A stretch of DNA of 57,747 bases. Origin: an uncultured Bacteroidota bacterium. Lineage in GTDB: Bacteria > Bacteroidota > Bacteroidia > JABEUT01. A model generated the notes under the pieces. It had not been told where the DNA came from. It made no database searches and saw only the letters and a list, made by a program, of their open reading frames with translations. This document shows, in pieces, positions 52,201 to 57,747 of this stretch (positions are counted from its first letter, which is position 1; the number at the start of each line of letters is the position of its first letter). Both the position numbers and the translations under genes were made by a program. The DNA lies in contig CAIWVW010000055.1 of the NCBI GenBank assembly GCA_903916255.1, forward strand, positions 1 to 57,747. The letters run 5' to 3'.

Positions 52201-52588
52201 CAGGGAAGTGGAGATTCTGCTAACAGATGTAGAAATAACCTCGGAAGATATGCCCGGATGGCACTTAATGTCGGATGGCAAACTTACGGTGGCTTTAGAT
52301 ACTACTGTTACAAAGGAGCTTGAAGAAGAGGGAATTGCCCGTGAGTTGGTAAACCGTATTCAAAACCTTAGAAAGGATAATAATTACGAAGTAACGGATA
52401 AGATAAAGCTTCAAATAGTTAAGAACAAAGCCTTGGAAACCGCGATTAAGAATAATTTTGACTATATTTGCAGCGAAATTTTAGCGACTTCCTTCGAAAT
52501 GGTTGATAATCTTGACGAAGGACGAGCTATAGTGGTGGAAGTGGGTGATAATTTAACCGCTTCCATTTTTATTAACAAGTCTAATTAA
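49229..52588 (+). CDS. ileS: Isoleucyl-tRNA synthetase
   Basis: 1119 residues, the long form with a C-terminal extension. HIGH-type motif in PPSANGMPGIHHVMSR (~50-65), CP1 editing domain (~180-420, with TTTPWTLPSNCAL), WFDSGSMPYAQW, the KMSKRLGNAVDP signature (~670) and an anticodon-binding domain with ELVNRIQNLRKDNNYEV. The isoleucine-type IleRS2 form is suggested by the lack of the C-terminal zinc-finger cysteines, though I did not check this in detail. It charges tRNA-Ile and edits valine. It precedes the DksA-like gene by 6 bp. Confidence 0.96.
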   Translation: MSKFPQYDNLDLSSISKEILEKWAKENTFEKSVSLREGAKTFTFYEGPPSANGMPGIHHVMSRTIKDMFCRYHTMKGFKVERKGGWDTHGLPIELSVEKSLGITKEDIGKKITVEEYNAACRREVMKYKDKWEEVTTKMGYWVDMKDPYITFDNNYIESVWYLLGELYKKKMLYKGYTIQPYSWAAGTGLSSHELNQPGCYKNIKDTSVTAQFKVIKDKKSEILITDDKDVFFLAWTTTPWTLPSNCALAVGKDIKYALVNTYQPYMGNSIKVILALDLVHKYFQEKASDVPFGDYKQGDKLVPYKIEKTFTGKELEGIKYEQLMPYVKPEGKAFEVIIGDFVTTDDGAGIVHTASLFGADDFRVCNQNGISAIYVKDVDGNNVPLVNKQGKFVKEVTDFAGMHVKTKEDQQNQDKSTDLAIALLLKREGKAFKIEKIEHSYPHCWRTDQPVIYYPLDSWFVKTTAMKDRMIELNKTINWKPESTGTGRFGNWLENMVDWNLSRSRFWGVPLPIWRTEDGKEEICIGNYEDLDKEVKKSFAAGIMTEDDLKKNKWNTSERDIHKPYCDNIFLVSPSGKKMTRESDLIDVWFDSGSMPYAQWHYPFENKDKFKENFPADFIAEGVDQTRGWFFTLHAIASMLFDSVAFKNVVSNGLVLDKHGNKMSKRLGNAVDPFKVIEQYGADATRWYMISNAQPWDNLKFDEEGITEVQRKLFRALYNTYAFYALYANIDGFTYSEKEIPLGQRPELDQWILSVLNSLIKRVDEFYATYEPMRAARDIEAFVTDQLSNWYVRLSRRRFWKGEYSEDKIAAFQTLYTCLETIAKLIAPIAPFFSDKLFTDLNGVSGKEKVESIHHSLFPVSDDKNINPTLEERMDLAQRISSLTLALRKKVNIRVRQPLNKILIPILDENLKHQIDSVKGLILAEVNVKELHFVHDTDGMLNKKIKANFKELGKKLGPLMKEAAASIASFGMKEIKHLETTGKYGMNLSGREVEILLTDVEITSEDMPGWHLMSDGKLTVALDTTVTKELEEEGIARELVNRIQNLRKDNNYEVTDKIKLQIVKNKALETAIKNNFDYICSEILATSFEMVDNLDEGRAIVVEVGDNLTASIFINKSN

Positions 52589-52594
52589 GGTGAT

Positions 52595-53353
52595 ATGAAA
52601 AAGAAACCTGTTAAAAAGACCAATAAGGTAAAAGTTAGTTCTTCAAAAAAGGCTGCTCCCAAAAAGGTTGTTAAAAAAAGCAAGCCTGTTGCAAAAAAGA
52701 ACGCTCCCGTCAAAAAGAAAATCGAAAAAAAAGTGGTAAAGTCAAAGCAAAAGCCTGAGCCTAAGAAAGTAATTAAAAAAGCAATAAAGAAACCGGAAGT
52801 GAAAAAAGCAAAACCAGAAGTGAAGAAAGCCCCAGTTGTTGCCAGAAAAGAAGTTAAAATATTTAAGCCTGTTGCAAAACCGGAAGTTAAGCCAACACCA
52901 GTAGTTTTGAAACCAGAGCCTAAAAAAGTAGTTGTTGAAAAGCCTCTAGCTGTAAAAGCTGCTCCTGTGGATGAAAAACAACGTTATTCGGAAAAGGAAT
53001 TAGCTGAATTTAAAACCCTTATTGTTGATAAACTGGACCAGGCCAAGAAAGACTACGAATTGCTGAAGAATACCCTTTGCCATACGGATGACCATGGTAC
53101 TGACGATACATCACCTACATTCAAAGCTTTGGAAGACGGTTCTGATGTATTAACCCGTGAAGAAACGGCACAACTTGCTCTTCGTCAGGAAAAGTTTATC
53201 CAAAACCTGCAGAACGCACTTATCCGCATTCAAAATAAAACCTATGGAATTTGCAGGGTAACCGGTAAATTAATCCCGAAGGAAAGGCTGAGGAGAGTAC
53301 CTCATGCTACCCTTAGCATCGATGCGAAAAAAGAACAACAATTCAATCAATAG
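52595..53353 (+). CDS. TraR/DksA-family protein with histone-like lysine-rich tail
   Basis: 252 residues. Residues ~1-125 are almost only Lys, Pro, Val and Ala (KKPVKKTNKVKVSSSKKAAPKK-type blocks), resembling histone H1 or AlgP tails. Residues ~128-252 are the DksA coiled coil and C-terminal domain: LREE/ALRQEKFIQNLQNALIRI, then YGICRVTGKLIPKERLRRVPHAT. The canonical CxxC pairs are missing (only one Cys), as in many Bacteroidota homologs. Family members bind RNA polymerase; the tail may add nucleic-acid binding. It lies between ileS and lspA, a conserved neighbourhood in the phylum. Confidence 0.87.
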   Translation: MKKKPVKKTNKVKVSSSKKAAPKKVVKKSKPVAKKNAPVKKKIEKKVVKSKQKPEPKKVIKKAIKKPEVKKAKPEVKKAPVVARKEVKIFKPVAKPEVKPTPVVLKPEPKKVVVEKPLAVKAAPVDEKQRYSEKELAEFKTLIVDKLDQAKKDYELLKNTLCHTDDHGTDDTSPTFKALEDGSDVLTREETAQLALRQEKFIQNLQNALIRIQNKTYGICRVTGKLIPKERLRRVPHATLSIDAKKEQQFNQ

Positions 53354-53354
53354 A

Positions 53355-53391
53355 GTTTATAAAGGGAAAAGTTATAAAGTTTATAAAGTAA
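53355..53391 (+). repeat. Inverted arm of the lspA-leader repeat
   Basis: TTTATAAAGT units on the plus strand can pair, with G-T pairs, to the tandem ACTTTATGAA units at 53404-53437. Confidence 0.55.
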
Positions 53392-53403
53392 AAATGCAAA
53401 ACT

Positions 53404-53437
53404 CACTTTATGAACTTTATGAACTTTATGAACTTTA
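53404..53437 (+). repeat. Tandem 10-bp ACTTTATGAA repeats in the lspA leader
   Basis: ACTTTATGAA is repeated three times in a row and followed by a fourth ACTTT, then AACCTGTTTTA and the lspA ATG. Same design as the lpdA and topoisomerase leaders. Confidence 0.78.
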
Positions 53438-53447
53438 ACCTGTTTTA

Positions 53448-54059
53448 ATGAAAAGGCCTTTGCTTATAATCTTTTTGGTGCTGCTGTTTGACCAGGCACT
53501 GAAAATTTATATTAAAACCCACTTTATTTTAGGGGAAGAACATAGGATTGCATCCTGGTTTATTATTCATTTTACCGAGAATAACGGAATGGCTTTCGGG
53601 ATGACATTCGGCGGCCAATACGGCAAAATTTTTCTGAGCGTTTTCCGTATTGCTGCCGTTTCCCTCATTGGCTATTACTTATGGACCTTAGTAAAGCGTA
53701 ATGCACCTAATGGCTTAATTGCAAGTTTTGCCCTCATTTTTGCAGGGGCATTAGGCAATATTTTGGACAGCACATTTTATGGGGTGTTATTTAGCGACAG
53801 CGGATACGAATTGGCTAAATTTATGCCTAAAGAAGGGGGCTATGCAGGCTTTTTGCACGGTAAGGTAGTCGATATGTTTTATTTCCCTTTAATAGAAGGG
53901 CATTTTCCTTCCTGGTTCCCTTTTTGGGGCAATGAAGAATTCCTGTTTTTCCGCCCGGTATTTAATGTATCCGATTCCGCTATTACAGTAGGTGTGATTT
54001 TTATTCTCCTGTTCCAGAAGAAATTCTATCCTAAAGCAGAAACAATAGATAATAAATAA
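53448..54059 (+). CDS. lspA: Lipoprotein signal peptidase (SPase II)
   Basis: 203 residues, four membrane segments. Conserved: DQALKIYIKTH at the N-terminus (DQxxK), TENNGMAFGM (~45), ALGNILDS with one catalytic Asp (~105), and GKVVDMFYFPL with the other (~140). It is longer than E. coli LspA (164) because of an insertion between the catalytic segments, as in other Bacteroidota. It removes signal peptides of lipoproteins such as the ones predicted at 6866 and 54611. It ends in a strong terminator and follows the DksA-like gene across the tandem repeat. Confidence 0.94.
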   Translation: MKRPLLIIFLVLLFDQALKIYIKTHFILGEEHRIASWFIIHFTENNGMAFGMTFGGQYGKIFLSVFRIAAVSLIGYYLWTLVKRNAPNGLIASFALIFAGALGNILDSTFYGVLFSDSGYELAKFMPKEGGYAGFLHGKVVDMFYFPLIEGHFPSWFPFWGNEEFLFFRPVFNVSDSAITVGVIFILLFQKKFYPKAETIDNK

Positions 54060-54060
54060 A

Positions 54061-54090
54061 AAAATCCACAACTATTAAATTGTGGATTTT
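54061..54090. terminator. Bidirectional terminator between lspA and an LTxxQ gene
   Basis: Stem AAAATCCACAA/TTGTGGATTTT (54061-54071 with 54080-54090), 8-nt loop, A-run on the left and T-run on the right. It can serve the convergent genes on both strands. Confidence 0.92.
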
Positions 54091-54115
54091 TTTGTTCGAA
54101 TAATATGCTAATGTA

Positions 54116-54502
54116 TTATTTTGTCTTCGAAGCTTGTTCCTTCTCCCAGGCGGCATTAGCTGCATTCAGTGATTTCATTTGTTCCGGGGTAAGTACTTTA
54201 GCCAGTTTTTGATTATAATCATAGCTGTTCTTTTTGTTCGCCTCTTTCAAAGCAGCCGGATTGCCTTTGTTGGCGCTTTCATTGGCAGCCTGAGTTGCCT
54301 CCATGTCGGTAAGCAAAGATTTCACTTTAGCGCTTTGGTCAGGTGTCAGGTTGCAAGCCTTTTGTATAGATGCCAAACGCTTCTCAACACCGGCGCTTTG
54401 CTGGGCTGCGGTTTGAATGATGCCAGGCATGCTACGTGCTTCAAGAGATAAAAATGATACTCCGCTCAAGAGTATTCCAAGGGATAATACAAGCTTTTTC
54501 AT
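54116..54502 (-). CDS. LTxxQ (Spy/CpxP-like) periplasmic protein, paralog 1
   Basis: 128 residues: signal peptide MKKLVLSLGILLSGVSFLSLEA, then a helical body with ACNLTPDQSAKVKSLL (~50) and a second VLTPEQMKSLN near the C-terminus. The paired LTPxQ motifs are those of Spy/CpxP-type periplasmic chaperone-like proteins. A -7 box (TAGTTTTG) lies at 54528-54535. Three relatives are at 54611, 56820 and 57363; all share the N/D-P-ALKxA middle segment. Possible role: envelope stress; inference from family only. Confidence 0.78.
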   Translation of the reverse strand: MKKLVLSLGILLSGVSFLSLEARSMPGIIQTAAQQSAGVEKRLASIQKACNLTPDQSAKVKSLLTDMEATQAANESANKGNPAALKEANKKNSYDYNQKLAKVLTPEQMKSLNAANAAWEKEQASKTK

Positions 54503-54527
54503 TATAATTTGTTTATTGGTTATAATG

Positions 54528-54535
54528 CAAAACTA
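54528..54535 (-). promoter_or_regulatory. -7 box for LTxxQ paralog 1
   Basis: Minus-strand TAGTTTTG, exact TAnnTTTG, 25 bp before the ATG at 54502. Confidence 0.55.
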
Positions 54536-54610
54536 AGAATATATTTAAATATGGTTCATGAGCCGGATTACAATACCCGTTCTCGGGCAGTAACTAATCA
54601 GAATAAGTTT

Positions 54611-54985
54611 TTATTCCTGCTCTCCTCCATTATCCTGGCCTGCATTTTTATTCGCTTTCATTTGGGCGCGAGCTGCTTTAAATTTCTCGAACTGGTCAGG
54701 TGTCAATATTTTTTTTAAGGTATCTATGTAATGTCTTTTGTTCACCGAATCGGCTTTTCTCAGTGCCGGTTGGTCGCTGGCATATTTATCCCTGTTATCT
54801 ACTTTGGTTTTAATAAAGGTTTCCACAATGGGCTCCAGTTTTGCAGATTGGTCGGGTGTAAGCTGGCAAATAGCAGTCATTTTACTTATTACTTTTGCCG
54901 CCCTGTTTTCCTCATTTTTTTGAGTGCCGGAATTACAGCCGACACCTATAATCAGGATTCCATAAAATATAACGATTTTTTTCAT
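54611..54985 (-). CDS. LTxxQ family lipoprotein, paralog 2
   Basis: 124 residues: MKKIVIFYGILIIGVGCNSG with lipobox VGC, so this copy should be membrane-anchored by lipid. Body with ICQLTPDQSAKLEPIVETF (~38), KYASDQPALRKADS, and ILTPDQFEKFKAA (~95), the same layout as paralogs 1 and 3. It starts 26 bp after the ABC-2 permease stop and is likely the third gene of that operon, tying this family to the transporter. The C-terminus is Lys/Gly/Gln-rich. Function unknown. Confidence 0.77.
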   Translation of the reverse strand: MKKIVIFYGILIIGVGCNSGTQKNEENRAAKVISKMTAICQLTPDQSAKLEPIVETFIKTKVDNRDKYASDQPALRKADSVNKRHYIDTLKKILTPDQFEKFKAARAQMKANKNAGQDNGGEQE

Positions 54986-55011
54986 GATAAGCGGGTATAA
55001 TGTTTTCTGTT

Positions 55012-55785
55012 CTAATTATCTCTTTTGGTTAAAAGTAAATAGGTTGCAAAGATAAATATGCTTGAATACAGTATGGCAAAAATAAAATGAATTCCAAGTG
55101 GTGAGTTACCTTCACCCATGCCAGCCAGTTGAAGCGCCGGGTTGCTTATTAGTTTTGATATGGTATGGAATGGCAGGTAGTCGGAAATATAATCGGGTAA
55201 TGGCCAACTCATTAAAGGCTCTACTATTTTGCTGTAAAGCAGGAAGAAAATAATTCCCATACCGGCCTTTTTAAAGAGTGTTCCCATAAACAATGCAAAA
55301 CACAGGTAGGCTAACGATTGCACAAAATAAGCCAATACGAAACTGCTTTCGTTGAAAATTGCAGTAAAGCTTATGGATGCAGAGGCAAAAAGCCCATATA
55401 CTAGGCCAAGTAAAAACACGAAAGCAGTCGAGCAAACAGACATGAAAACCATCAACAATACTTTAGCTGATAAAAATTCATTTACGGTCCACCCGTCAAT
55501 AATATTTTGCCGTACTGTGCGAAAGGTGAATTCATTCGTAATAAGGATAACAACCAGTACGCCCAGTAATAAATTGAACCAACCGGCAAGGTAGGTTAGG
55601 GTATGCCAAATATCGGGGAAGGTGTAATAGGATTTAAGGTTGAACATCATTCCAGGGCCGGGCAGTCTTATGGCTGGTATACTACAAAAAATAGCCAATA
55701 CCAATAGGGTATATAATATTACAAACACCCAAAATGTTGGATAAGAAAGTATTTTCCGGAGTTCAGTATTTAGCAACCGCATCAT
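55012..55785 (-). CDS. ABC-2 type transporter permease
   Basis: 257 residues with six hydrophobic segments: LLNTELRKILSYPTFWVFVILYTLLVLAIF at the N-terminus (typical for this family), LLGVLVVILITNEFTFRTVRQNIIDG (~80-105, conserved in ABC-2 permeases of the gliding/Nos-type group), and further helices to residue ~250. It overlaps the ATPase stop by 4 bp (ATGA) and so forms an operon with it. The exported substrate is unknown; ABC-2 permeases export lipids, peptides or polysaccharides. Confidence 0.88.
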   Translation of the reverse strand: MMRLLNTELRKILSYPTFWVFVILYTLLVLAIFCSIPAIRLPGPGMMFNLKSYYTFPDIWHTLTYLAGWFNLLLGVLVVILITNEFTFRTVRQNIIDGWTVNEFLSAKVLLMVFMSVCSTAFVFLLGLVYGLFASASISFTAIFNESSFVLAYFVQSLAYLCFALFMGTLFKKAGMGIIFFLLYSKIVEPLMSWPLPDYISDYLPFHTISKLISNPALQLAGMGEGNSPLGIHFIFAILYSSIFIFATYLLLTKRDN

Positions 55786-56681
55786 TTTTCCTTTCTTATT
55801 AATTCGAGAAATTGCGTTTCCAGCGTTTTTTTACGAAGCAATAAATGTGAAACTGAAATACCTTGCTTAAACAGGTATTCATTCAATTCGGCCGCGGAAA
55901 TAGGGGAAGAGAAGACAAGTTCTAATTTCCCCGAATTGTTTTTTGAAACCGATTTTATAGCCGGATGGGCTTTTGCAACGGACTCCAGTTTTTCCATATT
56001 ATCGGCGCTTAACTCTATAATATCATTATTTCCGAGAATATCGGACACTTTTCCGCTTGAAATTATTTTGCCTTTAAGCAGCACTGCCACATGGGTGCAA
56101 ACCTTTTCAACTTCATCTAATAAATGACTTGCCAGAATAATAGTTTTTCCTTGTTTAGAAATAGATAATATCAACTCCCTAATTTCAGCTATCCCTTGCG
56201 GGTCGAGGCCATTGGTAGGTTCATCGAGTACCAGCACCTCCGGATTGGCCAGCAGTGCGGATGCTATGGAAAGCCTTTGCTTCATGCCAAGCGAAAAAGT
56301 AGAGAAACGGTAATCTTTTCTATCTTTCAGATTTACCCTTTCCAATATTTTATCGATATTACTGTAATCGACACCTTTTATATCCGCTGCAATCTGCAGG
56401 TTTTTGTAAGCGCTTAAATAGTGGTAAAAATTAGGAGTTTCAAGAATTGCTCCGATATTTTTACGGGGATTTCCGGTTCCCTTATTATCAAACCAGCTAT
56501 AAGTCCCGCCCGAGGAATTTATAACCCCAAGCACTATTCCCAATGTGGTTGTTTTTCCGCTTCCATTGGGGCCGAGTATGCCAAAAACACTGCCCTTTTC
56601 GATACTGAAAGATACCCCCGAAAGGGCAGCTAATGTACCGTATTGTTTAGAAAGGTTTTGGATACTTAATATCACCGGCAA
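55782..56681 (-). CDS. ABC transporter ATP-binding protein
   Basis: 299 residues, full ABC ATPase: Walker A GPNGSGKTT (~37-45), LSLGM-type signature in FSLGMKQRLSIASALL (~130), Walker B EVLVLDEPTNGLDPQG (~153), and switch His in ASHLLDEVEKV. An extra C-terminal ~80-residue domain (KIISSGKVSDILG to ...LELIRKEK) is typical of ABC-2 exporters. It powers the permease that starts with a 4-bp overlap. The LTxxQ lipoprotein follows, forming a three-gene unit. Confidence 0.93.
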   Translation of the reverse strand: MPVILSIQNLSKQYGTLAALSGVSFSIEKGSVFGILGPNGSGKTTTLGIVLGVINSSGGTYSWFDNKGTGNPRKNIGAILETPNFYHYLSAYKNLQIAADIKGVDYSNIDKILERVNLKDRKDYRFSTFSLGMKQRLSIASALLANPEVLVLDEPTNGLDPQGIAEIRELILSISKQGKTIILASHLLDEVEKVCTHVAVLLKGKIISSGKVSDILGNNDIIELSADNMEKLESVAKAHPAIKSVSKNNSGKLELVFSSPISAAELNEYLFKQGISVSHLLLRKKTLETQFLELIRKEK

Positions 56682-56775
56682 AAATTAGATGGTATTGGGG
56701 AGTATAGTAACTGGACCCGTTATGAAAAATTACCCGAATAATTAAAACTGGTAATGGTACAGAATTTAATTAAAA

Positions 56776-56798
56776 AGCCCTGATAGGATATCAGGGCT
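56776..56798 (-). terminator. Rho-independent terminator after LTxxQ paralog 3
   Basis: Minus-strand stem AGCCCTGATA/TATCAGGGCT with a 3-nt loop, followed on that strand by a T run. It lies 21 bp past the stop at 56820 and separates that gene from the ABC operon. Confidence 0.9.
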
Positions 56799-56819
56799 CA
56801 ATAGCATTAAAACTTAAAA

Positions 56820-57206
56820 TTATTTGTTTCCTTGCGGAAGAGTAGAAGTAGCTGATGGTGCAGGTGCTGCTTTCTTCATGCTTTCACGTTTAAGGGCATC
56901 TGCCGTAAATTTTTTCATCTGGTCAGAACTTAAAACAGTTTGCAATTTGCTTCTGAATCCATCGGAAATAGATTTGTTTGCATCCTTGAGGGCACCCGGG
57001 TTGCCCGCATATTTTTGCTGGGCTTCAGCGCGGGCTTTAACCATTGCGTCGGTAAATGGTTTTACAAGACCTATTTGGCTGGGAGTAAGGCTGCATACAG
57101 TTGTAATATGGTTCAAAACTTTTGTCGACTGGCTAGAAATATCCTGTGCATTTATAAAGAAAATTGCGGAAAGGAAGATTCCGAGTGTAAGGGTTAATTT
57201 TTTCAT
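56820..57206 (-). CDS. LTxxQ (Spy/CpxP-like) periplasmic protein, paralog 3
   Basis: 128 residues: signal peptide MKKLTLTLGIFLSAIFFINAQ, then VCSLTPSQIGLVKPFTDAM (~38), KYAGNPGALKDANK and the weaker second motif VLSSDQMKKF (~95). The first motif keeps LTPxQ; the second has LSSDQ, so it is slightly degenerate. The C-terminal tail is Ala/Pro/Ser-rich. Same family and same middle signature (NPxALKxA) as the copies at 54116 and 54611. It has its own terminator and no recognised TAnnTTTG box within 60 bp upstream. Confidence 0.77.
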   Translation of the reverse strand: MKKLTLTLGIFLSAIFFINAQDISSQSTKVLNHITTVCSLTPSQIGLVKPFTDAMVKARAEAQQKYAGNPGALKDANKSISDGFRSKLQTVLSSDQMKKFTADALKRESMKKAAPAPSATSTLPQGNK

Positions 57207-57362
57207 GGTGTAATAGGTTTATGTTTGAGAATACTATTTGGTTGATGGTATAAAATTATAAAATAATTCAATACCAACTCTTATTTATCGTATTAAAATA
57301 GAATTAGATTTATTCGGTATCTCCTGAAAGGGTTCACCTGCTTAGGGTTGTAAAAGAGCATA

Positions 57363-57614
57363 TTATTGCTGGCCGCCACCTTGTTGCGGTTGGCTTTGGT
57401 CATCTTGCCGCCCAGCTTCTCCACTATTTCCATCGGCTTTATGCTGGGCATGATACTCTTTAATTTTTGCCATTTGTTCCGGAGTAAGTATATTTTTAAG
57501 CTGGTTTTTATAGTTCTCATTTGCAATTTTATCAGCGCTTTTTCTTCCTCCAGGGTCATTGGCATATTGAAGCTTGTTTGCTTTTCTTATTTGATTTTTT
57601 TCTTTGTGGATCAC
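57363..57614 (-). pseudogene. 5'-truncated LTxxQ paralog 4
   Basis: 83 codons open from GTG at 57614; the codon just upstream in frame is TGA. The protein begins inside the middle of the family domain (LQYANDPGGRKSADK matches KYAGNPGALKDANK of paralog 3) and keeps only the second motif ILTPEQMAKIKE; the signal peptide and the first LTPxQ helix are missing. The tail is Gln/Gly-rich. This looks like a decayed copy, although an assembly problem or a very short functional fragment cannot be excluded. Confidence 0.6.
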
Positions 57615-57669
57615 TCATTTTAACAATATACAGTGCCGGAACTGGAACCAGTAATTTGGTAAAAAATGG

Positions 57670-57730
57670 TAAATTAACGTAAAATTACGTAAAATAACCA
57701 AAATAAAATTACGTAATTATACGTAAAAAT
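57670..57730. repeat. AT-rich block with paired ACGTAA motifs
   Basis: ACGT core positions at 57677, 57687, 57711 and 57721 form two pairs 10 bp apart, the pairs being 34 bp from each other. Surroundings are almost pure A/T. It reaches nearly to the window edge, so more copies may follow. Confidence 0.5.
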
Positions 57731-57747
57731 AAAATATTTATACTCAA

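Noticed and set aside
53355-53437. Possible CRISPR array
   Set aside because: The 10-bp units are contiguous without unique spacers, and no cas genes are nearby.
57293-57565. 90-codon minus-strand frame overlapping the truncated LTxxQ copy
   Set aside because: It is the shifted frame of a Gln/Gly-rich coding tail; the other frame matches the paralog family.
1-57747. tRNA, rRNA or transposase genes
   Set aside because: I read both strands for T-loop and rRNA-like sequences and for DDE or serine recombinase motifs and saw none.

Overview
The window is a stretch of chromosome from a member of the Bacteroidota. Four large proteins end in type IX secretion (T9SS) sorting domains. Many genes carry the Bacteroidota -7 promoter box TAnnTTTG. 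SprB-repeat, DUF3078, DUF5723, DUF1501/DUF1800 and OmpA/PD40 proteins also fit that phylum. I cannot fix the genus. I saw no rRNA, tRNA, CRISPR array, transposase, integrase or phage gene. The coding regions look like ordinary vertically inherited chromosome, with small dispersed repeats between genes.

Layout. 0.1-5.5 kb: exported DUF1501/DUF1800 pair and a BNR-repeat T9SS substrate. 5.6-9.5 kb: PqqB-like metallo-hydrolase, DUF167 protein, SnoaL-like lipoprotein, ammonium channel, and an AT-rich PD-(D/E)XK nuclease-like gene. 9.5-14.1 kb: envelope operon (DUF5723 protein, TPR protein, PorE-like TPR-PD40-CRD-OmpA protein). 14.5-21.8 kb: phosphoglucosamine mutase, beta-helix T9SS protein, dihydrolipoyl dehydrogenase with an RMD1-like TPR protein, MltG, and a third T9SS protein. 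21.9-27 kb: bifunctional formimidoyltransferase/cyclodeaminase, SurA-like chaperone, M61 peptidase. 27-29 kb: HxlR regulator with RidA, divergent from DoxX and YceI. 29-39 kb: CDF transporter, dapA, LysE exporter, OmpH, c-di-AMP cyclase, dihydropteroate synthase, LuxC-type reductase, and lysC-lysA. With dapA, three lysine/DAP genes lie within 9 kb. 39-46 kb: outer-membrane proteins, M23 peptidase, and a giant SprB-repeat T9SS protein. 46.7-54 kb: topoisomerase IV subunit B and a ridA-ileS-dksA-like-lspA run. 54-57.7 kb: an ABC-2 transporter surrounded by four paralogous LTxxQ (Spy/CpxP-like) periplasmic proteins, one of them 5'-truncated.

The most interesting signals are mostly non-coding: (1) tandem ~10-bp ACTTTATGAA repeats at a fixed distance before the ATG of lpdA, topoisomerase IV B and lspA; (2) a dispersed repeat that has entered coding sequence twice; (3) a small ORF enclosed by 22-bp near-perfect inverted repeats; (4) a palindromic TTTTGCGCAAAA core shared by two divergent -7 boxes; and (5) the LTxxQ paralog/ABC cluster. 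A histone-like lysine-rich tail on a DksA-family protein and a bacterial RMD1-like protein are also notable. I found nothing that clearly amounts to a new defence or mobile system.
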